64,000 bases of DNA from Pseudoalteromonas aliena SW19 (GTDB lineage Bacteria > Pseudomonadota > Gammaproteobacteria > Enterobacterales > Alteromonadaceae), in NCBI RefSeq assembly GCF_014905615.1, contig NZ_AQGU01000029.1, forward strand, positions 310,001 to 374,000, in the 5' to 3' direction. Below are positions 54,913 to 64,000 of the stretch, one piece after another. The notes under the pieces were generated by a model, which saw nothing but the letters and a program-made list of their open reading frames with translations, did not search any database and was not told the origin of the DNA. Position 1 is the first letter of the stretch. Each line of letters opens with the position of its first letter. The position numbers and the translations under genes were made by a program.

Positions 54913-55620
54913 TTAAATGTATTGAGCAACTATGGTAGAGTCAGACGAATTCTGCTGGCTATCAGCATTCATCCATACTTTTTGCTGACCATTACCTTGG
55001 CCTTGATAAGTAATAGTTTGTGGTTGTCCTTGTGGTTTAACAACTTCATAGCTTGAACCTTCAGCTACAGTACCTGTAGGTATAATTATATTACTCGGGT
55101 CGCCCACTGGATTATTTATAAATACTTTTGCATGGTTCTCTGAAAACTGAACAGAGATAAACTGAGTTTGCGGGCTATTGAGAGTCAACTGATACCAACG
55201 TGACTCGGGTACTGCGTAATATCTAGCGCGTTTGTTAAATTGTTGCAGTTCACCATTGAATGGTAGTTGCATATTTTCAATGCCTGATGTATTCGTTGGC
55301 ATACCAACGCTACCTATCCATGCATCAATCTTTGCACCACTTTGATGGCTTGTAATCGATACATTGGCGGTTTGTGTATCATTACCTGAAATAAGGGCCA
55401 AGGCAGCTAGACCATTATTTCCGGTTGTTCCTGGGACATTGACAGGTTTAGGGGGGTGACCGTTACCTATATTTACGGTTACTGGGATATTTTGATCTTC
55501 CCCTGATGCATTATATAAAAATACAGCATAAAGCTGCCCTGCCTTCAGGTTTTCGCACTGTGCTGTGTCACCACCTGTAAGTTGAATAGAACGTCCATCA
55601 TTCCAAGTAATTGTACTCAT
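54913..55620 (-). CDS. protein of unknown function, paralogue 2
   Basis: 235 residues with no signal peptide. Two beta-rich halves: NLKAGQLYAVFLYNASGEDQ, SGNDTQTANVSITSH and then PESRWYQLTLNSPQTQFISVQF, GQGNGQQKVWMNADSQQ. Shares SGNDT, RWYQLTL and the overall layout with its neighbour but lacks the export signal. ATG 55620 follows GGAGAT; the frame extending to 55719 has no ribosome site. Probably the first gene of a two-gene unit. Confidence 0.72.
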   Translation of the reverse strand: MSTITWNDGRSIQLTGGDTAQCENLKAGQLYAVFLYNASGEDQNIPVTVNIGNGHPPKPVNVPGTTGNNGLAALALISGNDTQTANVSITSHQSGAKIDAWIGSVGMPTNTSGIENMQLPFNGELQQFNKRARYYAVPESRWYQLTLNSPQTQFISVQFSENHAKVFINNPVGDPSNIIIPTGTVAEGSSYEVVKPQGQPQTITYQGQGNGQQKVWMNADSQQNSSDSTIVAQYI

Positions 55621-55898
55621 AGCTCTTATCTCCAATATAATAAGTTTAAGTTCTAAGTACCAAAATGAGCAATCGTTGCTCAATACATCAGGTTTGATAA
55701 GAGTAGTTCTATTTAGCAATAATAATTATTACACTTTATTACACTTGTTTAAGAAGGCTGGATTTTAATATTTTATTGTAATAATAAAATATGAGTATTG
55801 TTATTATTTGTCTATTTATTCAACAGTGTGTTTATAAAGTCGTTTAATTCAATTGTAGAGTGCAATCGTTTTTTTAGTGAACATCAAGTTAAGCTCAC

Positions 55899-56687
55899 TT
55901 ATTTTTTAAATGGCATGATCAATAAGCCCCACAACGAGGCATTTTGCTTTTGGCTTGGGTATTCTTTTAAGCCAATATTTATATCTGCGTCGGTTTTTTT
56001 AGCTTTACCTTTGTAACTACCAAATAATTTATCCCACCAAATTACACTAAAACCATAGTTTGAGTTAGTTTCACTAACCAGTTGGCTATGGTGAATACGA
56101 TGCAATATTTGCGTCATTAGTATTAAGCGCAGCGGCTTTTCAATGGCATTAGGTAGGCGTATATTTGCATGGTTAAATAATGCTAAACCATTAAGTGCTA
56201 TTTCAAAAATAAGTACCGCAATGGCAGGTACGCCAAGAGCAGTTACTGCAATGAGTTTTATAAGTATGCTCAGCACAATTTCGATAGGGTGAAAGCGCAG
56301 CCCAGTGCTGGTATCAACATGTGCATCGGCGTGGTGAACGCGGTGCAAGCGCCATAAAATAGGCACTTGATGAAATAATCTATGTTGCCAATAAATTAAT
56401 ATATCGAGTAAAAGTATGCTCAATATAATAATTAAGCTGCTTGGTAGCGCTATTTGATTAAATAAGCCTATGCCATGCTCTTGATTGTAAAGCGCTACGG
56501 CGGTTAGCCCAATAGGGACCACTAAGCGCGCAATAACTGATGATGCAAACACTAACCCAAAGTTAGCAAACCAACGTGTTCTGTTTTTAATCAGGGATTT
56601 ACGTGCTGGCTTTTGCCATTCAAGCAGCATCATTATAATTAAAATGCTAAAAAAACAGCCCAGTCGCCACCATACTTCATTAGTCAT
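55899..56687 (-). CDS. sterol desaturase/fatty acid hydroxylase family protein
   Basis: 262 residues with about five helices and the diiron histidine clusters HRLFH, HRVHHADAH and HRIHHS. Membrane oxygenase of the ERG3/fatty-acid hydroxylase superfamily. Its start overlaps the CDP-alcohol phosphatidyltransferase stop by 8 bp, suggesting that it modifies the lipid made by that enzyme. Last gene of the operon. Confidence 0.88.
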   Translation of the reverse strand: MTNEVWWRLGCFFSILIIMMLLEWQKPARKSLIKNRTRWFANFGLVFASSVIARLVVPIGLTAVALYNQEHGIGLFNQIALPSSLIIILSILLLDILIYWQHRLFHQVPILWRLHRVHHADAHVDTSTGLRFHPIEIVLSILIKLIAVTALGVPAIAVLIFEIALNGLALFNHANIRLPNAIEKPLRLILMTQILHRIHHSQLVSETNSNYGFSVIWWDKLFGSYKGKAKKTDADINIGLKEYPSQKQNASLWGLLIMPFKK

Positions 56688-57360
56688 TTATTACCTCAGA
56701 ATTTGTATTGTTATGCGCGTTTTCAGCTGCTTTATTAGCGTCGGCTTCTTGTTTTTTGAGCGTATGATAACCACCATGTATACGGGTAAAAATAGTTATG
56801 CCACACGCAATAGCAAAAATGCTCGCCATAATGGCAAAGTGCTGCGGCCAAATACAAAATGCAATAAATAGCGCTATTGTTTCAGTGCCTTCGGTTAAGC
56901 CGTTTAAGTAGTAAAAGCTTTTGTATTTAAATTGCGGTTTTTCGAGTTTAAATTTTTCGGCGGCAATCGCAAAGGCTAAAAAACTGGAGCCCGTACCAAT
57001 AAAAGTGGCAAGTAATAACGAGCCCGCTATCGCGTTTTGCTCAGGATTTGCCAAAATAAAGCCAAGCGGAATAGCCGCGTAAAATAAAAAGTCGAGTGTG
57101 ATATCTAAAAAGCCACCCGCGCTTGAACTTTGGTTTGCATAGCGTGCTAATGCGCCATCAAGTCCATCTAAAATTCGATTTAAAGCAATAGCAACTAATG
57201 CGCCGTACCACATTTCAAACGCCAGTAATGGCACCGCTAATAAGCCAACTAAAAAGCCTACCACGGTGAGCTGATCGGCGGTTATGCCGCGTTTATGCAT
57301 AAGCATAACCACAGGTGTTAAAAGTGGCTTAATTACAGGGGTGATAAATTTGTCTAGCAT
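56680..57360 (-). CDS. ynjF: CDP-alcohol phosphatidyltransferase YnjF
   Basis: 226 residues, about six helices. The family motif is complete: DGLDGALARYANQSSS followed by GGFLDITLD, supplying the metal-binding Asp residues. It transfers a phosphatidyl group to an alcohol acceptor that cannot be deduced. Linked to ynjBCD as in E. coli, where the function is also unsettled. Confidence 0.88.
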   Translation of the reverse strand: MLDKFITPVIKPLLTPVVMLMHKRGITADQLTVVGFLVGLLAVPLLAFEMWYGALVAIALNRILDGLDGALARYANQSSSAGGFLDITLDFLFYAAIPLGFILANPEQNAIAGSLLLATFIGTGSSFLAFAIAAEKFKLEKPQFKYKSFYYLNGLTEGTETIALFIAFCIWPQHFAIMASIFAIACGITIFTRIHGGYHTLKKQEADANKAAENAHNNTNSEVIND

Positions 57361-57391
57361 GTTTGTTGCCTTATGCGTTTAAAACTATTCA

Positions 57392-58030
57392 TTAAAGTGC
57401 GCTACTTAAAGTAATGAGTTTGCCATTTGCAGCGTCGGCATCGCTATGATCATGAGTAACCATAATTGCAGGTAGCTTATGATCGCGTATTTGGCTAAAC
57501 ACGAGTTCGCGTGTATCAACACGCAGTTGGGTGTCGAGTTTGCTAAAGGGTTCGTCAAGTAAAATGGCTTTAGGTTCGCTCAGCAGCATACGTAATAATG
57601 CAACACGGGCTTGTTGCCCACCTGAGAGGTTGTCGGGGTGACGATTACCCATGTCTTTAAGGCCAACTTGTTCAAGCGCGTGTTCTATTTTTCCAAGGCG
57701 TTGTTTTTTATTGCCTTTGGGCATTGCAAAGGCAATGTTACCAGCAACAGTTAAATGCGAAAACAACAAAGCGTCTTGATAAAGTACACCAATATGGCGT
57801 AAGTGTGGAGGTGTGTTGTCGATATTTTGACCATTAAGCCACACCTCACCATTGGCCTTAAAACTACTTGGTAAAGTACCCGTAAGCCAATTTAATAAGC
57901 TTGATTTACCACCGCCGGATGGGCCCATAATAGTCAGAATTTCACCGCCATTTACTTGCTCGTTTAAGCTAAGTAACAGCTCATTTTGGCGATAAAGCTG
58001 ACAATTTTTAATCTGTAACGATGACTGCAT
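57392..58030 (-). CDS. ynjD: ABC transporter ATP-binding protein YnjD
   Basis: 212 residues. Walker A GPSGGGKSSLL, Q-loop LYQDALLFSHL, signature NLSGGQQARVALLR, Walker B AILLDEPFSKLD, H-loop THDHSD. Importer-type ATPase for the YnjC permease. Confidence 0.92.
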   Translation of the reverse strand: MQSSLQIKNCQLYRQNELLLSLNEQVNGGEILTIMGPSGGGKSSLLNWLTGTLPSSFKANGEVWLNGQNIDNTPPHLRHIGVLYQDALLFSHLTVAGNIAFAMPKGNKKQRLGKIEHALEQVGLKDMGNRHPDNLSGGQQARVALLRMLLSEPKAILLDEPFSKLDTQLRVDTRELVFSQIRDHKLPAIMVTHDHSDADAANGKLITLSSAL

Positions 58031-58085
58031 TAAAAAACCTTAACCCTGATAGTGTTAAACATGGGTGCTTTAAATATGTGCACGT

Positions 58086-59840
58086 TTAAACACGTGCACT
58101 TTTGAAAAAATATTTAGGTAAACCCCATGCCAGTATAAATCCAATAAGCGGTAACACCATTTGCATAATAGCGTACACGGCACTGGTGCGTCTGCTTGCG
58201 CCATTGGCAAGCGTAACGGCTTCGGTTGTTATTGTGGCTATGCGCCCGCCGCCAGCTAAAAGCGTGGGGAGGTATTGTCCAAAACTAATTGCTAAGCCCA
58301 GTGCGGCTGCAATTAAAATAGGAGCAAACAACTGAGGTAGTTTTACTTTAAAAAATACCTTACATGGCGCTGCGCCTAGGCTTGCTGCAACATGAGCAAA
58401 ACGAGGGTCTAAACGCCTATAGCTGCTCGCAAGTGACAAAAACACATAAGGCAGCACAAACAGTAAATGCGTAAGTACTACATTAAAAAATGCGGCTTGG
58501 TTATTTACCAATTGTTGTATCCATACTAGCCCAAACAAAAAGGCAATACTGGGTACTAATAACGGTAAGTAAATAATTAAACTGGTAAAACGAGAAATAG
58601 GTTTGTCACTCAATTGCTCTGATTCTAAACACAATAAAGTAAGAATAATGGCAAATAGCGTGGTTACTAAACCGATTGCTAGCGTATTAAAAAGCGGGCT
58701 GCTCATCTGCATTAGCGCACTTTTAAAATGCAGTAGCGTAAATTGCTCAGGCATTGCATCCGGAAAGCGCCAAAAGCCTGCAACCGACCACATAACTAAA
58801 CCAATAAGTGACAACAGTATAAAGCTAATTACTAATGTGGTGAGTACGACCGTTATTTTTTGCCAATAAAATCCGCCGTATTCGCGCACTCCATTAGTGA
58901 GCGAGTCGCTAAATAGCACTTTTACGGCTTTTTCTGTGCCAAGCCAAAGCGCTAATAACCCGCCTGTAACAGCTAGTTGTAATAAAGCACCTGCTGAGGC
59001 TTTAATACGCAGGTTTAAATCAACATCGTTAAACCAATGCATTATTGCAACGGCCAACGTGGGTGGTGTATTTGGGCCTAAAATGAGTGGCATTTCTACA
59101 TTGGCACTTGCATAGGCAAGCACGGCTAAAAGGGGTAAACGCAGCAGCGGATAAAGACTTGGCAGTATTACTTTAAAAAAAGCGGTCATTGGGCAATAAC
59201 CCAAGTTAAGCGCAACCTTATGTTGTTGGTGTAATTTTTTGCCAAGCTCAGGTTGAGCAAGTACGCCCAGTGCCATTAATAATAAAAAGGGAAGCTCTTT
59301 GAGTGTTAAGCCTAAAATAATACTAATACCGAACGAATCATGCGGAAATAGTCCGTTTGGCGCAAGTTCCCAGCCGCTTAACCAAGGCGACGCTAAGCGT
59401 GAAATCATACCTGAAGGGGCAATTAAAAACCCCACCGCAATAGCCGCTGCGGCATGAGGTATAACTAATATAGGGCTCAATAAACGCTGAATTCGGTTAA
59501 GCCACGGGCTATTAAAAAACGCAGCTAAAATCATTAAGGTAATGATAAATGCAAGCAAAGTACTTATTAAGCCTGTTGCAACGCTTAAGGTAACCATTTG
59601 GGTAAGGCCAGGTGTTTGCCAAAGGGTATTAAAACCTTGCAAGCTAAACGTTGTTTGCTCCAGTACGGGCGCATAACCAAAGGCAGGCAGCAATACGCTA
59701 ATTAAGCCACCAAGTACGGGTAGTATAAGTAAAGCGAGTAAAAATCGCGGGCTAAATTTTACAATGCGCGTAAACATATCGGTGCTGCACTGCGTTGTTG
59801 CTTTGGTATTTACTAGTACACTTTTTGAAATAACGCTCAT
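58086..59840 (-). CDS. ynjC: ABC transporter permease YnjC
   Basis: 584 residues with about 12 helices in two binding-protein-dependent permease halves, each with an EAA-like loop (HKVALNLGYCPMTAFFKVILP near 220 and PRFAHVAASLGAAPCKVFFKVKLP near 495). Start ATG 59840 overlaps the YnjB stop (ATGA), so expression is coupled. Confidence 0.9.
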   Translation of the reverse strand: MSVISKSVLVNTKATTQCSTDMFTRIVKFSPRFLLALLILPVLGGLISVLLPAFGYAPVLEQTTFSLQGFNTLWQTPGLTQMVTLSVATGLISTLLAFIITLMILAAFFNSPWLNRIQRLLSPILVIPHAAAAIAVGFLIAPSGMISRLASPWLSGWELAPNGLFPHDSFGISIILGLTLKELPFLLLMALGVLAQPELGKKLHQQHKVALNLGYCPMTAFFKVILPSLYPLLRLPLLAVLAYASANVEMPLILGPNTPPTLAVAIMHWFNDVDLNLRIKASAGALLQLAVTGGLLALWLGTEKAVKVLFSDSLTNGVREYGGFYWQKITVVLTTLVISFILLSLIGLVMWSVAGFWRFPDAMPEQFTLLHFKSALMQMSSPLFNTLAIGLVTTLFAIILTLLCLESEQLSDKPISRFTSLIIYLPLLVPSIAFLFGLVWIQQLVNNQAAFFNVVLTHLLFVLPYVFLSLASSYRRLDPRFAHVAASLGAAPCKVFFKVKLPQLFAPILIAAALGLAISFGQYLPTLLAGGGRIATITTEAVTLANGASRRTSAVYAIMQMVLPLIGFILAWGLPKYFFKSARV

Positions 59841-61171
59841 TGGCTTACTCCATAACGGGTTTGCCAACCTTGCATAATAGCGTTTACCCAGCTTGGATGA
59901 GGTTCGCTCAATGTGCGTTTAATACTGTTTAAAGGCAGTGCACTTGGATGCGGTTTAGCTGTTTTAAATAAGGCTTGCTGATCAGGCGTTAACGTTGATT
60001 GAATAAGTACGCTTTTATCGCCCCATATATGCGCTTTTTGTTTTTCAGCTTGCGCTTCAGGGCTGAGTAAAAAATTAGCCACTAATTGCGCACTTTGCTG
60101 GTGGCTTGCATTGTAAGGGATTGCCACAAAATGGGTATTACTTAAACTGCCATCACTCATTGCATAGCTGCGAATGCTGTTTGGTAAATCATAGCGTTTT
60201 ACTGCTGCCGGTACTTCTGGTGCTGAAAAAGTAAAGGCTAAACTCAACTCTGTATCGTCTACTAAGCGGCGCATTTGAGCACCACTTTGCATAAAATGAG
60301 TGCCACCACGCCAAAGAGTTGGGTGTAATTTATCTAAAAAGTCCCACAGTGGGTTTAACACTTGCGCTGTATTTTTAGTTGTAGCTGGTTGGTTTAGCTG
60401 CGCTTTAATATTTTCGCTGCTTTGCTGATGCAGTACAACTAAGGCGTATTTTAAAAAGCTCATACCTAAAAAGTCAGGCGGCTTTGGGTAGCTAAAGCGA
60501 CCAGGGTTTTGCGCGCTCCAGTTTAATAATTCGTTTAATGTAGTAGGCAATTTATTGTTTGCCTTACCATTTATTGCAATGCTGTCGTAATAAAAGGTAA
60601 GTGACGCTTGCCCCCATGGAGCCTCCATCCCATTGGTAGGTAAACCAAAGTCAAAGGTTACAGCAGGGTTGTTAGCCGGATCAGTTAATGCAAAGTAGGG
60701 GAGTTTATTAGCCCATTTTTTTAAAAGCAGAGAGTGCTCACGCATGGTGGCAAAGTTAGCCCCGTTGATCCACATTAAATCTACGCTGCCTTGGTTGTTA
60801 TTGTTTGCTGATTTTTCAGCAAGTACACGGCTTACAGCTTCGCTGGTATCGCTTAATTTTACATGCACTAGGTTAATGTTGTACTTAGTTTTAACTTGCT
60901 GCGCTGCCCATTGAATATAGGCATTTATTTGCGCGTCGCCACCCCATGCATAAAAGTATACATCTTGATTGCGACCAAGAGTTTGAACTTGTTGCCAGCG
61001 AGATCCCTGTTGTGTGTTTATTACTAAATTACTTTCACTCTTTGAGTTGATAACGGTATTAGCAAACGCGATGCTCGAAAAAACAGCTAAATTTGCGATT
61101 GCACAAACGCAAAACGCGACACAGCAAAAGCTGTATCGCGTCAGTGTTTGCCAAAACTTAATGGCGAACAT
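59837..61171 (-). CDS. ynjB: ABC transporter solute-binding protein YnjB
   Basis: 444 residues. Signal peptide ending SIAFA and a type-2 periplasmic binding fold (NLVHVKLSDTSE, GSVDLMWINGANFATM, GLPTNGMEAPWGQASLTFYYDS). Ligand unknown in the family; thiamine-, polyamine- or metal-chelate-type compounds are all possible. Start overlaps the DUF547 stop by 14 bp. Confidence 0.9.
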   Translation of the reverse strand: MFAIKFWQTLTRYSFCCVAFCVCAIANLAVFSSIAFANTVINSKSESNLVINTQQGSRWQQVQTLGRNQDVYFYAWGGDAQINAYIQWAAQQVKTKYNINLVHVKLSDTSEAVSRVLAEKSANNNNQGSVDLMWINGANFATMREHSLLLKKWANKLPYFALTDPANNPAVTFDFGLPTNGMEAPWGQASLTFYYDSIAINGKANNKLPTTLNELLNWSAQNPGRFSYPKPPDFLGMSFLKYALVVLHQQSSENIKAQLNQPATTKNTAQVLNPLWDFLDKLHPTLWRGGTHFMQSGAQMRRLVDDTELSLAFTFSAPEVPAAVKRYDLPNSIRSYAMSDGSLSNTHFVAIPYNASHQQSAQLVANFLLSPEAQAEKQKAHIWGDKSVLIQSTLTPDQQALFKTAKPHPSALPLNSIKRTLSEPHPSWVNAIMQGWQTRYGVSQ

Positions 61172-61991
61172 TTAAATCCCAGTTGTAGTCTAAAAATTTA
61201 ACTTTCATGTCATCATTTCTAAGTGCTTTTTGCTGAGCGGGTATCAGTTTAAGGGCATCAGGATACTGCAAGAAAAACTGCTGTAGCGTGTTTGCACCTC
61301 TAAAGCCTTTTTCAAAGTCATCGCCGTACCACTTAAATATTGAAGACACGCTTAGCGTATTTTCTTGAGCCATATTACGTGTCATATCTGATAAAAAACG
61401 CACCGTTTGCTCTTGCAATTGGCTTTCTAAATCAGTGGCGGTATACGCTTCTTCTCGAAGCGCTGGGCAACCAATACTCGCGCAATTTACCGCAAAGTGA
61501 ATGCGTGGGTCGTTGTATTTACCGCTGCCACGTATTAAATCATGCTCTATCTCATCAAGGCTGCGAGTTTTGCCAAGTAATGGCACAAACTCTTTACTCC
61601 ACGGCGAGCTAAAAAAACTCCCTAAGTCTTTGATTGATTTAAGATCTGGATACTCTTTACTCGTAAGGTTAGAGACGATTAGTTCTACAGTCCACGCATT
61701 ATAAGCATTGATTAAAAAAGCGAGTTGCTTAGGCTTTTCCCACGCGTCAAATTCGCTTTGCGTTACAGCCGTTAACGAATCTAAATACGTTTTTAGCTGT
61801 GCATGCTCACGTTTTATGGCAGCGTAATCAACCTCAGTACTGTGATTATGGTTAATAGTAACAACATGCTTATTTAACAATGCATTCCAGCTATCGTGCA
61901 TGTTTTGGGCTTGGGCCGAAAATGACGTTGCAAACGATGTTGCAACTAAAACTGAGCCAAATAACAATGCTTTTAGAGGTGTTTTAAACAT
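61158..61991 (-). CDS. DUF547 exported protein
   Basis: 277 residues. Signal peptide ending FSAQA and a DUF547 domain: KQLAFLINAYNAWTVELIV, RGSGKYNDPRIHFAVNCASIGCPALREEAYT with the conserved Cys, and FKWYGDDF. DUF547 is thought to be a peptidase-like fold of unknown activity; many marine and photosynthetic species have it beside redox genes. ATG 61991 follows GAGG. Confidence 0.88.
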   Translation of the reverse strand: MFKTPLKALLFGSVLVATSFATSFSAQAQNMHDSWNALLNKHVVTINHNHSTEVDYAAIKREHAQLKTYLDSLTAVTQSEFDAWEKPKQLAFLINAYNAWTVELIVSNLTSKEYPDLKSIKDLGSFFSSPWSKEFVPLLGKTRSLDEIEHDLIRGSGKYNDPRIHFAVNCASIGCPALREEAYTATDLESQLQEQTVRFLSDMTRNMAQENTLSVSSIFKWYGDDFEKGFRGANTLQQFFLQYPDALKLIPAQQKALRNDDMKVKFLDYNWDLNVRH

Positions 61992-61993
61992 AA

Positions 61994-64000
61994 TTAACCT
62001 CGACGCCAAGTGTGGTATTTTTCAAGCAAGTTAAGTACTTTTTCAGGTGCATGAGCGCGTTTCCACTCGCCTGCTGCGTATTTGTTACCTTCAGCCCAAG
62101 TAGGGTAGCTGTGTATAGTACCTAATATTTTGTTAAGACCTAAGCCGTGTTTCATTGCCAGTACAAACTCAGCAATTAAATCCCCAGCGTGTTCAGACAC
62201 CACAGTAACACCGAGTATTTTGTCTTTGCCTTTTGGTGTAATTACTTTAATAAAGCCTTTTGTAGCGCTGTCGGTAATTGCACGGTCTAGCTCTTCAAAT
62301 TCAAAGCGAGTAATTTCGTAATCTATGCCTTTGTCTTTTGCGTCTTGCTCGTTTAAGCCAACACGTGCAACTTCTGGGTCAATAAACGTAGTCCACGGAA
62401 TAACACGGTAATCGACTTTAAACTTTTTAAGGTGACCAAATAAGCCATTTACTGCTGCGTACCAACCCTGATGGGCTGCCACATGTGTAAATTGGTATGG
62501 ACCTACAATATCACCTGCTGCAAAAATATTAGGGTAGAGCGTTTCAAGGTATTCGTTAGTTACCACTGTACGGTTTGTCTCTATGCCTAGCTCTTCAAGA
62601 CCGTAACCTTTAAGGCGTGCACTTCGGCCAACGGCGCATAGTAGCTCGTCGTATTCAATATCTATTTCTTTGTCGTTATGTTTAACAACAATATATTTTT
62701 TACCATCGCGAGCTTCACAGCGTAATGCCTGATGCGATGTTAAAATATTAACGCCACTTTCGGTTAACGCTTCGTGAGCAAAGGTAGACACTTCAAGATC
62801 TTCTTTGATCATGATGCGTTCCGCCATTTCAATTTGTGTCACGCTTGAACCTAAACGTGCAAAGCTTTGTGCTAATTCGCTGCCAATTGGACCACCACCA
62901 AGTACTACAAGTTTTTTAGGTGCCTCATCCAGCTCTGCAAATTTATTCCACAATGTATCGCTTGTTACATAACCAGTTTCTTCGATGCCAGGTAATGGCG
63001 GTACAAATGGGCGTGCGCCAGTGGCAATAACAATAGTGCGAGCAGTGAGTGTTTGCGTGCCACCGTCGTTAAGTTTAATTTCTACAGTCCACGGGTCTAT
63101 TAATTTACCGTAACCTTTTACAACATCTACGCCTAAGTTAGTGTAACGTTCAACACTGTCGTGTGGTGCTACATCGGCAATAACTTTATGTACACGCGCC
63201 ATTACTTTTTTGAACGAAAACTGTGGTGTTGCGTTTTCTAGGCCGTAGTTTTCACCGTGGCGAATTTGCTCTGCAATTTTAGCGCTTTTAATAACGGCTT
63301 TACTTGGGACACAACCATAATTTAAACAGTCGCCACCCATTTCGCCCGCTTCAATAAGGGTTACTTTTGCTTTAACAGCAGCGGCAATGTAACTGGTTAC
63401 TAAACCACCAGCGCCCGCGCCAATAACAATCATGTTACGGTCGAACTTTTTAGGCTTAGTATAATTTTTGTATACACGGCGTTTTTTAAACACGTTTAAA
63501 ATTCCTTTTGCAATAAATGGAAAGATACCTAATAAAGCGAACGATAAGATTAAGTTGAATGATAAAATTCCAGATAAGCTCTCTATTTGCGCCAGTTGCG
63601 TACCAGCAAGAACAAACACAAATGTACCTGCTAACATACCTAACTGGCTTACCCAATAATAAGTCCATGACTTTATTGCAGTAACGCCCATTAGTAAGTT
63701 GATTAAAAAGAACGGAAAAACAGGCACTAAACGAAGGGTGAATAAGTAAAAGCCACCTTCTTTTTCAACACCAGCATCAATTGCGGCTAGGCGCTCAGGA
63801 AAACGTTGTTTGATAGAATCACGTAATAAATATCGTGATACTAAAAAGGCAAGCGTTGCACCAATAGTTGATGCAAAAGATGCAACCAATAAACCTTCAA
63901 CTAGACCAAATAGTGCGCCTGCTGCCAGTGTTAAAATAGCCGCCCCCGGTAAAGAGAGAGCAGTTACTACTACGTATAGCAAAAAGAACCCGCCAATAAC
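61994..64000 (-). CDS. TVP38/TMEM64-FAD-dependent disulfide reductase fusion, 5' end outside the window
   Basis: At least 668 residues are visible and the frame stays open to the last base, so the true start is beyond 64000. The first 170 residues are a SNARE-associated (TVP38) membrane domain (GAALFGLVEGLLVASFASTIGATLAF, VFPFFLINLLMG). The rest is a mercuric-reductase-like flavoprotein: VIGAGAGGLVTSYIAA, redox CLNYGC in GGDCLNYGCVPSK, NAD site VVLGGGPIGSELAQ, FAD site IFAAGDIVGPYQ. No C-terminal vicinal Cys pair is seen, so mercury reduction is unlikely. Confidence 0.9.
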   Translation of the reverse strand, partial: VIGGFFLLYVVVTALSLPGAAILTLAAGALFGLVEGLLVASFASTIGATLAFLVSRYLLRDSIKQRFPERLAAIDAGVEKEGGFYLFTLRLVPVFPFFLINLLMGVTAIKSWTYYWVSQLGMLAGTFVFVLAGTQLAQIESLSGILSFNLILSFALLGIFPFIAKGILNVFKKRRVYKNYTKPKKFDRNMIVIGAGAGGLVTSYIAAAVKAKVTLIEAGEMGGDCLNYGCVPSKAVIKSAKIAEQIRHGENYGLENATPQFSFKKVMARVHKVIADVAPHDSVERYTNLGVDVVKGYGKLIDPWTVEIKLNDGGTQTLTARTIVIATGARPFVPPLPGIEETGYVTSDTLWNKFAELDEAPKKLVVLGGGPIGSELAQSFARLGSSVTQIEMAERIMIKEDLEVSTFAHEALTESGVNILTSHQALRCEARDGKKYIVVKHNDKEIDIEYDELLCAVGRSARLKGYGLEELGIETNRTVVTNEYLETLYPNIFAAGDIVGPYQFTHVAAHQGWYAAVNGLFGHLKKFKVDYRVIPWTTFIDPEVARVGLNEQDAKDKGIDYEITRFEFEELDRAITDSATKGFIKVITPKGKDKILGVTVVSEHAGDLIAEFVLAMKHGLGLNKILGTIHSYPTWAEGNKYAAGEWKRAHAPEKVLNLLEKYHTWRRG

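Noticed and set aside
61994-64000. Mercuric reductase (merA)
   Set aside because: The flavoprotein core matches, but the C-terminal vicinal Cys pair and the N-terminal metal-binding domain of MerA are absent and the N-terminus is a TVP38 domain.

Overview
The window is A+T-rich, densely coded DNA from a marine gammaproteobacterium. It most resembles Pseudoalteromonas or another Alteromonadales: TonB-dependent sugar uptake, a sucrose phosphorylase locus, the ynjBCDF set, a TVP38/mercuric-reductase-like fusion and a periplasmic catalase next to an ankyrin protein all fit. Taxonomy is inferred from gene content only.

Layout. 1-7.1 kb: yddG-like exporter, a LytTR regulator with a broken sensor kinase, a 5'-truncated M1-peptidase fusion, ankyrin protein and catalase. 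7.1-12.3 kb: a polyol (probably mannitol) catabolic operon of HAD phosphatase, NCS1 transporter, mannitol dehydrogenase and fructokinase. 12.5-19.9 kb: cstA, a TetR-controlled GST/cupin locus with clear palindromic operators, and a LysR-flanked MBL/DsbA-like/NTF2-like set. 19.9-27.5 kb: sucrose regulon (fructokinase, TonB receptor, MFS transporter, sucrose phosphorylase, LacI) with two matching operators. 27.6-30.2 kb: AraC regulator and aldB.

30.2-55.7 kb is accessory DNA interrupted by a core-like block. It begins with an IS91-type element (tyrosine recombinase plus HUH transposase). Next comes a three-cassette array with attC sites but no integron integrase, ended by a truncated IS1182-type element and a Y1 transposase. 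A 1.25-kb segment carrying a secreted-protein gene occurs at 36.8-38.1 kb and again at 47.3-48.5 kb. Between the copies lie an ABC exporter, an MBOAT/SGNH-like acylation pair, and a BlaI/BlaR1-type pair whose sensor carries ankyrin repeats. After an IS110 remnant, three unrelated single genes (HExxH peptidase, DUF6174-like lipoprotein, Cys-His-Asn peptidase-like protein) each sit behind a diverged copy of one promoter-plus-hairpin leader. A fourth leader copy has lost its gene to an IS. The hairpin stem shows compensatory base changes; this is the best candidate for an undescribed system here. A decayed zone with a 7-bp tandem repeat and a pair of paralogous proteins of unknown function follow.

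55.9-64.0 kb (minus strand) is a compact seven-gene operon: TVP38/FAD-disulfide reductase fusion (runs off the window), DUF547, ynjB, ynjC, ynjD, ynjF and a sterol-desaturase-family hydroxylase, most joined by overlapping stop and start codons. No tRNA, rRNA, CRISPR array or prophage was recognised.
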